From: an uncultured Lachnospiraceae bacterium
GTDB taxonomy: Bacteria; Bacillota; Clostridia; Lachnospirales; Lachnospiraceae
Length of the DNA: 5,913 bases
Direction: 5' to 3'
NCBI GenBank assembly: GCA_902803305.1
Contig: CADCPL010000096.1
Span: 1-5,913 of the forward strand
In this document: positions 1 to 5,026 of the stretch, in pieces
Layout of the letters: each line of letters begins with the position of its first letter
Position numbering within the stretch: the stretch's first letter is position 1
The notes under the pieces: model-generated
What the model was told of the DNA's origin: nothing
The model's database searches: none
The model's input: the letters and a program-made list of their open reading frames with translations, nothing else
Made by a program: the position numbers and the translations under genes

Positions 1-1114
1 GAGAAGCCGGTACGATATAGTAGTCATAGAAGGGGCCGGCTCTCCGGCGGAGATCAACCTGAAAGAAAACGATATAGTGAACATGGGTCTTGCAGAAATG
101 ACGGATGCCAAGGTTCTTCTTGTCGGGGATATAGACAGAGGCGGAGTCTTCGCACAGCTCCTCGGGACGCTCGATCTTCTTGAGGAGGGAGAAAGAAGAC
201 GCATTAAGGGCCTTATCATAAATAAGTTCAGGGGGGATGAGGCGCTGCTTGAACCCGGTATAAAGATGCTCGAGGAGCGTGCCGCGTGTCCGGTACTCGG
301 AACGGTGCACTATGCTGACCTTCGTATAGATGATGAAGATTCGCTGACGGAGCGTTTTGACGCAAGAGAAAGAAAGGCTGTAGACATCGCTGCCATAAAG
401 CTTCCGCATATTTCAAACCACACCGATCTTGATGTTTTTGACCAGATAGAAGACGTATCGGTCAGATTCATATCGGCTCCCTCCCAAACGGGTGAAGCTG
501 ATATCATTGTGATACCCGGGAGCAAGAACACGATAGAAGATATGGGATGGCTTAGGGATACCGGATTTTCCGACAGGATAATAAAAGAAGCCGGCAAAGG
601 AACGGTCATCATAGGGATCTGCGGGGGATATCAGATGCTTGGGCAGGCGATATCGGATCCGGAAAACAGCGAATGCGGCGGGCGCTGTGACGGGCTCGGG
701 CTTCTTCCTGTTGAAACGGTGATGGCGACGGAAAAAACGGTCACATTGTATGAAGGGTATTTATCGGAGCCTACCGGTGTATTATCAAATGCAAAGGGAT
801 GCAGGATCAGCGGCTATGAGATACATATGGGAAAGAGCACGGCGGTTGCCGAAGTGTCCGAGTTCACGTCGGGCAGCGGATGCTGCGTCGGAAATGTATA
901 CGGCACGTATGTCCACGGGCTGTTTGACAGCCGCGAGATGGCATGCGCATTGATCACTTCGGTGGCGGACAGGATCGGAAAAGAAGTTGATGTTTCGCAT
1001 GTCATCGGTCAGGATGAGTATAAACGGCAGCAGTATGACCGCCTGGCGGATCTGATACGGGGAAGTCTTGATATGGACAGGATTTACAGGATAATGGGTA
1101 ATGACGGAGAGTAA
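1..1114 (+). CDS. cobQ: Cobyric acid synthase (glutamine-hydrolysing), 5' end missing
   Basis: This enzyme amidates the b, d, e and g carboxylates of adenosylcobyrinic acid a,c-diamide, using glutamine and ATP, to give adenosylcobyric acid in the cytoplasm (the CbiP/CobQ step). The frame is open from base 2, so the gene begins upstream; 370 residues are visible against about 500 in the family, so roughly 130 N-terminal residues with the Walker A loop are outside. Visible in order: the dethiobiotin-synthetase-like ATP domain with IEGAGSPAEINL (bases 29-64) and GDIDRGGVFA (bases 128-157), then the class I glutamine amidotransferase-like domain with IPGSKNT, the nucleophile Cys in GICGGYQMLG (codon 620-622) and the His in YVHGLF (codon 914-916). 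All key residues present are intact. A GTG at 77 is internal, because conserved family sequence runs straight through it. The stop overlaps the cobT start by 14 bases. CobQ in this operon implies the corrin ring is made or supplied as the a,c-diamide. Confidence 0.96.
   Translation, partial: RSRYDIVVIEGAGSPAEINLKENDIVNMGLAEMTDAKVLLVGDIDRGGVFAQLLGTLDLLEEGERRRIKGLIINKFRGDEALLEPGIKMLEERAACPVLGTVHYADLRIDDEDSLTERFDARERKAVDIAAIKLPHISNHTDLDVFDQIEDVSVRFISAPSQTGEADIIVIPGSKNTIEDMGWLRDTGFSDRIIKEAGKGTVIIGICGGYQMLGQAISDPENSECGGRCDGLGLLPVETVMATEKTVTLYEGYLSEPTGVLSNAKGCRISGYEIHMGKSTAVAEVSEFTSGSGCCVGNVYGTYVHGLFDSREMACALITSVADRIGKEVDVSHVIGQDEYKRQQYDRLADLIRGSLDMDRIYRIMGNDGE
1088..1091 (+). promoter_or_regulatory. 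Ribosome binding site of cobT
   Basis: AGGA lies nine bases before the ATG at 1101, inside the last codons of cobQ. It is a modest match. Together with the 14-base overlap it supports the start at 1101 and coupling of cobT translation to cobQ. Confidence 0.5.
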
Positions 1115-2183
1115 GCTGTTTGACGTAAGGATAGACGAGCCATCGGCTCCCATATACAGCCGCGCTAAAGAGAGATTCGACAGTCTGGCAAAGCCTGTCG
1201 ACGGGCTTGGAAGGTTTGAGGATATCATCTGCCGGATCGCTGCGATCCGTGGAAAGGTTATGCCCGACATTTCGAATAAATGTCTTGTCATAATGTGTTC
1301 TGATAACGGAGTGGTAGATGAAGGAGTTTCGCAGACAGACAGGTCGGTCACGGCGGAAGTTGCCGCTCTTATGGGAAAAAACAAAAGCTCGGTCGGCGCC
1401 ATGACTTACGTCTGCCCTGTGAAGATCTTCCCGGTGGATATAGGGATAGACTGCGATGAAAGAATAGAGGGTGTACTTGACCGAAAGATCGCAAGAGGGA
1501 CCGGGAATATATCAAAAGAGCCCGCCATGACGAGCCGGCAGTGCCTTGATGCGATACAAACGGGGATAGATATGGCGGTCTCATGCGCCTGTCAGGGTTT
1601 TGATATCATAGCAACTGGAGAGATGGGTATCGGAAACACAACAAGCTCCACGGCTCTTTTCTGTGCACTTACGGGAGCTGATGTGAAGTCCGTTACCGGA
1701 AGAGGTGCGGGACTAAGTGACGAGGGACTGAAAAGAAAAACACACGTTATCGAATCTGCTCTTAAGTTTCACAGCCTTGACAGTTGCCCGGGTAAGCCTG
1801 ACAGGGAGTACGCATTTGCGGCTCTTGCCAAGGTCGGCGGCCTGGATCTGGCCGGTCTTGCGGGAGTGTTCATCGGAGGAGCGCAAAATCATGTCCCTGT
1901 CGTTATAGACGGCGCGGTAAGTGCAGTAGCAGCTCTTGCTGCATATTATATCGCACCCGGCTGCGAAAGGTACATGATAGCATCTCATAAAGGAAGAGAG
2001 GCGGCAACGGCGGCACTTTCCGTCATGGGCCTTTTTCCGGTAATAGATGCGGACATGGCACTCGGTGAGGGAACCGGGGCCGTGCTGCTGTTTACGATGC
2101 TCGATATGATAATGTCAGTTTACAGGGACGGGACGCGTTTTGAAGAAACCGATATAGACAGATACGAGAGGTTTAATGTATGA
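1101..2183 (+). CDS. cobT: Nicotinate-nucleotide--dimethylbenzimidazole phosphoribosyltransferase
   Basis: CobT transfers phosphoribose from nicotinate mononucleotide to a lower-ligand base, classically 5,6-dimethylbenzimidazole, giving alpha-ribazole 5'-phosphate. The 360 residues match the family's usual length of about 350. Visible motifs in order: LAKPVDGLGRFE (residues 29-40; usual form LAKPPGSLGRLE), CSDNGVVDEGVS (66-77), GEMGIGNTTSSTAL (173-186), TGRGAGLSDEGLKRK (199-213), the GGLDLAGLAGVFIGGA stretch (246-261), ASHKG (294-298) and ALGEGTGA (320-327). Glu323 in the last motif corresponds to the catalytic base Glu317 of Salmonella CobT, so the enzyme should be active. Residues corresponding to Salmonella Ser80, Gln88 and Leu175 appear as Thr79, Val87 and Met175, and the usual ADHGV is SDNGV, so base preference may differ from dimethylbenzimidazole (inference). 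It overlaps cobQ by 14 bases and cobU by four. No gene for making the base (bluB or bza) is seen here. Confidence 0.96.
   Translation: MTESKLFDVRIDEPSAPIYSRAKERFDSLAKPVDGLGRFEDIICRIAAIRGKVMPDISNKCLVIMCSDNGVVDEGVSQTDRSVTAEVAALMGKNKSSVGAMTYVCPVKIFPVDIGIDCDERIEGVLDRKIARGTGNISKEPAMTSRQCLDAIQTGIDMAVSCACQGFDIIATGEMGIGNTTSSTALFCALTGADVKSVTGRGAGLSDEGLKRKTHVIESALKFHSLDSCPGKPDREYAFAALAKVGGLDLAGLAGVFIGGAQNHVPVVIDGAVSAVAALAAYYIAPGCERYMIASHKGREAATAALSVMGLFPVIDADMALGEGTGAVLLFTMLDMIMSVYRDGTRFEETDIDRYERFNV
2166..2171 (+). promoter_or_regulatory. Ribosome binding site of cobU
   Basis: GAGAGG sits eight bases before the ATG at 2180, within the last codons of cobT. It favours 2180 over the ATG at 2176, which is in another frame and has no matching coding sequence. 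Confidence 0.55.
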
Positions 2184-2698
2184 TCGCCGTTATCGGCAGC
2201 CCAAACAGCGGAAAAAGCATAAAGGCCGAAGAACTTGCCCTTAATACCGGGCTTGTGCCTTATTATCTTGCAACGATGAAGGTGCTTGATGATGAGGGGA
2301 TATCCCGGGTAAAAAAGCACAGGGATATGCGGGACGGCAAAGGTTTTACTACCATAGAGATACCGTATCGTATAGAAGAAGCGCCGGGTCTTATCGAGGA
2401 TCCGAAAAACAGCGTGATATTGCTCGAATGCATGGCAAACCTTGTAGGTAATGCCATGCATGAAGAAGACTGGTATCCGCGGCTTATGAATGGTGATGAA
2501 CAGGCTGCCCGCGGTTTTGTGGATTATGTAACGGATAAGGTAAAACGGCTTGACGATGAGGTCGCCTCTCTTATAGTCGTATCGTCGGAATATGAACCTG
2601 AAGATACGGATGATGCCGAAACCACGCTGTATAAGAGGCTGCTTCACGAAGTCAACGCTGTTATCAGATTGTTTTCTCAAGCTGAGGTTCAAGTATAA
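2180..2698 (+). CDS. cobU: Adenosylcobinamide kinase / adenosylcobinamide-phosphate guanylyltransferase, divergent
   Basis: CobU activates adenosylcobinamide phosphate with GTP to adenosylcobinamide-GDP, and can phosphorylate salvaged adenosylcobinamide. The 172-residue protein has a P-loop GSPNSGKS (residues 6-13; usual GGxRSGKS), an ATMKVLDDEG segment (31-40), and KKHRD (45-49), where His47 matches the His of Salmonella CobU that carries GMP (His46); the neighbouring His is Lys. LLECMANLVGNAM (81-93) matches the LLEC...TN strand. After that it diverges: the usual TNEVGxGIVP segment reads SSEYEPEDTD (135-144), and the protein stops about nine residues early, lacking the usual SGI-x-VKIK-like tail. 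The frame is intact and the gene sits at the right place, between cobT (4-base ATGA overlap) and cobS, so I read it as a divergent but working subclass. It could instead keep only part of the kinase/guanylyltransferase pair. The identification as CobU is firm; the exact activities are less so. Confidence 0.88.
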   Translation: MIAVIGSPNSGKSIKAEELALNTGLVPYYLATMKVLDDEGISRVKKHRDMRDGKGFTTIEIPYRIEEAPGLIEDPKNSVILLECMANLVGNAMHEEDWYPRLMNGDEQAARGFVDYVTDKVKRLDDEVASLIVVSSEYEPEDTDDAETTLYKRLLHEVNAVIRLFSQAEVQV

Positions 2699-2703
2699 GG
2701 AGG
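2698..2703 (+). promoter_or_regulatory. Strong ribosome binding site of cobS
   Basis: AGGAGG overlaps the last base of the cobU stop codon and lies seven bases before the cobS ATG at 2711. It is the best Shine-Dalgarno match in the window, in the only true intergenic gap (12 bases), so cobS translation may start independently of upstream ribosomes. Confidence 0.85.
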
Positions 2704-2710
2704 GCACTAG

Positions 2711-3499
2711 ATGAAGATCATAAAAAAGATGATCGCGGCTTTTTCGCTTTACTCAAGGATCCCCATGCCGCGTTTATCGTCAGAAGCGGATTATGAAGGG
2801 GCCATCACGTTCCTTCCGCTTGTGGGAGCCGTGATCGCGGCCGTTTTGTATGGGCTGTCCTATCTGCTCCATCTGCTTGGCTGCCCCACTTTCGCCGCAT
2901 CCGTACTCATAACCGTTGTCCCGCTTGTTGTGACCGGAGGATTTCATGTCGACGGATTTATGGACACGACAGACGCACTCAGGTCATACGCAGACAGGGA
3001 GAAGAAGATAGAGATACTAAAAGATGCACATGTGGGAAGCTTCGCGGTTACAGGACTTATAACAGCCATCCTGTTCATGTTGTTTTCCGCCGGTCAGATA
3101 ATGTATATACAGTCGGTAAAGGATACTCCGGTGATCCTCTATATGGGAGGCATCTTTGTTATATCAAGAGCAATGGCCGGGCTTACATCGATCTCACTGA
3201 CAGGTTCAAAGGAAGGTATGCTTGCTTCGGAAGTAGCCGGTACAAAATACACGGATGTGATAGTGCTGGCCGTATACATTATTGCTGTACTGGCAGCTTC
3301 GGCATACTACAATATAATATATGCGGCAGTTTTGATAGTATCGTTCTTCATAGTTACCGTCCTGTATAACAGGATGGTCATGAAAAACTTCGGAGGTGTA
3401 TCGGGCGACACATGCGGGTACTTTATAGTCATTAGCGAAACTGTTGCGTGTACGGTTCTGGCGCTGGCAATGCTTGTATTTCCGCCTGTTGTATCATGA
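2711..3499 (+). CDS. cobS: Adenosylcobinamide-GDP ribazoletransferase (cobalamin synthase)
   Basis: CobS is the integral-membrane enzyme that joins adenosylcobinamide-GDP to alpha-ribazole (phosphate), releasing GMP and giving adenosylcobalamin (phosphate). At 262 residues it is close to the usual size of about 250. It shows the N-terminal FSLYSRIPMP (residues 11-20; family F.F.TRIP), the acidic metal-binding signature GGFHVDGFMDTTDAL (76-90, with His79, Asp81, Asp85 and Asp88), DREKKIEILKDAHVGSFAV (95-113; family R..LEIMKDSRIGTFGV) and GGVSGDTCGY (228-237; family GxTGDxxG). Hydrophobic membrane segments lie around residues 32-56, 60-76, 111-131, 140-160, 182-198, 201-218 and 237-257. All expected active-site acids are present. 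The start is fixed by the AGGAGG site seven bases upstream. The stop overlaps the next start as ATGA. Confidence 0.96.
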   Translation: MKIIKKMIAAFSLYSRIPMPRLSSEADYEGAITFLPLVGAVIAAVLYGLSYLLHLLGCPTFAASVLITVVPLVVTGGFHVDGFMDTTDALRSYADREKKIEILKDAHVGSFAVTGLITAILFMLFSAGQIMYIQSVKDTPVILYMGGIFVISRAMAGLTSISLTGSKEGMLASEVAGTKYTDVIVLAVYIIAVLAASAYYNIIYAAVLIVSFFIVTVLYNRMVMKNFGGVSGDTCGYFIVISETVACTVLALAMLVFPPVVS

Positions 3500-4095
3500 A
3501 AACATGTATACTCATAAGACATGCCGCAACAGCAGGTAATGCAGAAAAAAGATATATCGGACGCAGGACGGATGAGGATACACTTGATATCGAAAAAGCA
3601 CGAGTGTGTAGAGTGGCAGAGGATATACAAAATATCATTACAGATCCGTTTGTCATTTCCGGACCACTGAAGAGGTGCCTTAGCACCGCGTATACTCTAC
3701 TGCCCTCATACGATGTCCGGATCGAGGAGGGCCTTTCGGAGATCGATTTCGGATCCTTCGAAGGAAAGACATACGATGAACTGAAGGATCTTAAGGATTA
3801 TAGGGACTGGATAAGCGGGGAGCTTTTGGCACCTCCCGGAGGAGAGTCAAAGGATGAGTTCATAAAAAGGAGCGTAAACGCATTTTTCGATTCGCTACGT
3901 TCGGCAGCAGATGCGAAAGAACTCCTGATCGTATGCTGCGGCGGAAACATCATGGCGATAATGAGTCACCTTACGGGGAAGGATTACTACGATTTCCAGG
4001 CCGGGAATCTTGAAGGATATACACTGAGGTTCGAGTATGATGAAGGAATACATGATCTGTCATATGACCGCTTTGTCGGTGGCAATAATACTTGA
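3496..4095 (+). CDS. cobC: Histidine-phosphatase family protein, CobC-like (alpha-ribazole phosphatase), with a replaced catalytic His
   Basis: By position and similarity this is CobC, which removes the 5'-phosphate of alpha-ribazole phosphate or of adenosylcobalamin phosphate. The 199 residues follow the phosphoglycerate-mutase-like fold: LIRHAATAGN (residues 6-15) with the phosphate-accepting His9 (RHA where RHG is usual), RYIGRRTDE (19-27), SGPLKRCLSTA (55-65) with Arg60, SEIDFGSFEG (81-90) with the likely general acid Glu82, and PPGGES (113-118). The normally invariant second His of the C-terminal VxHGG motif is Cys148 in IVCCGGNIM (145-153; codon 3937-3939), so two of the usual catalytic features are altered although the frame is intact. 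Activity is therefore uncertain. I chose ATG 3496 because it forms the ATGA overlap with the cobS stop and puts RHA near the N-terminus, as in the family; the frame is open further upstream, to a GTG at 3448, but that sequence is unlike the family. No clear ribosome site is seen, so re-initiation after cobS is likely. Confidence 0.85.
   Translation: MKTCILIRHAATAGNAEKRYIGRRTDEDTLDIEKARVCRVAEDIQNIITDPFVISGPLKRCLSTAYTLLPSYDVRIEEGLSEIDFGSFEGKTYDELKDLKDYRDWISGELLAPPGGESKDEFIKRSVNAFFDSLRSAADAKELLIVCCGGNIMAIMSHLTGKDYYDFQAGNLEGYTLRFEYDEGIHDLSYDRFVGGNNT
4026..4029 (+). promoter_or_regulatory. Possible ribosome binding site of cbiB
   Basis: GAGG lies seven bases before the ATG at 4037. A second purine run, GAAGGA at 4042-4047, is only four bases before the ATG at 4052. 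Neither is well placed for the ATG at 4064, which is the start that best matches family N-termini. Confidence 0.4.
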
Positions 4096-5026
4096 TATCG
4101 TGATACCGGATCCGCAGGTGTTTATTCATCCGATAAGACTCATTGGAAGCCTGATCGCAAGGCTGGAGCGGATGTTGTACAGAAAAGAAGGCAGAGTGGC
4201 CGTTATTTCGGGAAGTTTTCTGTGTTTCGTTGTGATCCTGACAGTTGCGGCAACATCACTCCTTCTCGCATGTGCAAGTTATAGATTAGATTCGCGGTTT
4301 GGGATCATCATCGAGACTGTGATGACATACTTCATCCTTGCAGCGGGGAGCCTCAGAAACGAGAGTATGAAGGTTTATTCCGATCTTGTAGCGGCTGACA
4401 CCGAAAAAGCAAGGCATGATCTTTCAATGATCGTGGGGAGAGATACACAGAAACTTGATACAGACGGAATAACAAGGGCAGCTGTTGAGACGGTAGCGGA
4501 GAACACATCTGACGGGGTTGTGGCACCGCTCATATATACTGCATTATTGGGGCCGGTCGGAGGCTTTGTATACAAGGCTATCAATACAATGGATTCCATG
4601 CTCGCATACAGGAATGACCGGTATGAATATTTCGGAAAAGCGGCGGCCGTCATTGATGACGCGGCAAATTATATCCCTTCGAGGCTTTGTGCATTGTTTA
4701 TGATAGCTTCTGCGGGCGTTTACGGCTTTTTTTCGAAAGAATACAGTGCATACAGTGCATATCGCATATGGCGACGTGACAGAAGACGGCATAAGAGCCC
4801 AAATTCGGCTCAAACGGAAAGTGTATGTGCGGGAGCACTGGGAATAAGGCTCGGGGGAGACTCGTATTACGGGGGAGTTCTTGTAAAAAAACCGTTTATC
4901 GGAGATGAAACAAGGCCGGTACGACCGGATGATATAAAACTTGCGGTATACCTTATGTTTGGGGCGGAGGCAGTATGCACGGCGGTGATATATATAATAA
5001 CAGAGTTGATATCGACTTTTCGGTGA
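4037..5026 (+). CDS. cbiB: Adenosylcobinamide-phosphate synthase (CbiB/CobD membrane family)
   Basis: CbiB is a membrane enzyme that condenses adenosylcobyric acid with (R)-1-aminopropan-2-ol O-2-phosphate to give adenosylcobinamide phosphate. Residues counted from base 4037 show ILDIVIPDPQ (18-27; family LD..xGDP, here Pro for Gly), HPIRLIGSLIARLER (31-45), SMIVGRDTQKL (130-140), AAVETVAENTSDGVVAPL (148-165), YKAINTMDSMLAYRNDRY (179-196), DDAANYIPSRL (207-217), RRDRRRHKSPNSAQTES (246-262), AGALGIRLGG (265-274) and KPFIGD (285-290), in family order and intact. Hydrophobic segments lie near residues 12-24, 55-80, 88-104, 162-178, 216-231 and 303-324. Four in-frame ATGs are possible: 4037, 4040, 4052 and 4064. 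Residue 10 (base 4064, MTALSVAII) matches the Salmonella CbiB N-terminus, but 4037 has the better-spaced GAGG, so I give the longer form. The overlap with cobC is 59 or 32 bases. In Pseudomonas nomenclature this gene is cobD. Confidence 0.95.
   Translation: MMKEYMICHMTALSVAIILDIVIPDPQVFIHPIRLIGSLIARLERMLYRKEGRVAVISGSFLCFVVILTVAATSLLLACASYRLDSRFGIIIETVMTYFILAAGSLRNESMKVYSDLVAADTEKARHDLSMIVGRDTQKLDTDGITRAAVETVAENTSDGVVAPLIYTALLGPVGGFVYKAINTMDSMLAYRNDRYEYFGKAAAVIDDAANYIPSRLCALFMIASAGVYGFFSKEYSAYSAYRIWRRDRRRHKSPNSAQTESVCAGALGIRLGGDSYYGGVLVKKPFIGDETRPVRPDDIKLAVYLMFGAEAVCTAVIYIITELISTFR
4741..4758 (+). repeat. Short tandem direct repeat inside cbiB
   Basis: Two perfect adjacent copies of the nine-base unit ATACAGTGC (4741-4749 and 4750-4758) encode the repeated Tyr-Ser-Ala in EYSAYSAYR, in the loop after a membrane segment of CbiB. 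It keeps the frame and is probably a small slippage duplication. Confidence 0.7.
4966..4970 (+). promoter_or_regulatory. Ribosome binding site of cobD
   Basis: GGAGG within the cbiB coding sequence ends four bases before the ATG at 4975. The spacing is slightly short, but the match is strong, and it supports 4975 as the start, with the 52-base overlap. Confidence 0.7.

Noticed and set aside
77..79. GTG at 77 as a start codon of cobQ
   Set aside because: The frame is open upstream to base 2 and encodes the conserved IEGAGSPAEINL motif just before it, so 77 is an internal Val.
785..1402. 205-codon open frame on the minus strand spanning the cobQ/cobT junction
   Set aside because: It lies opposite strongly conserved cobQ and cobT motifs, and its translation resembles no family I know.
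2120..2707. 195-codon open frame on the minus strand across the whole of cobU
   Set aside because: It is fully antisense to a recognisable cobU, has no family-like motif and is rich in residues expected from a mirrored codon pattern; I see no ribosome site for it.
2716..2734. Inverted repeat GATCAT / ATGATC around an A-rich loop just after the cobS start
   Set aside because: Only a six-pair, mostly A-T stem inside coding sequence; too weak to claim as a regulatory hairpin or terminator, and no T-run follows.
3496..4095. Calling the cobC-like gene a pseudogene
   Set aside because: The frame is full length, with most family motifs intact and tight overlaps on both sides; a changed active-site residue alone does not show decay.
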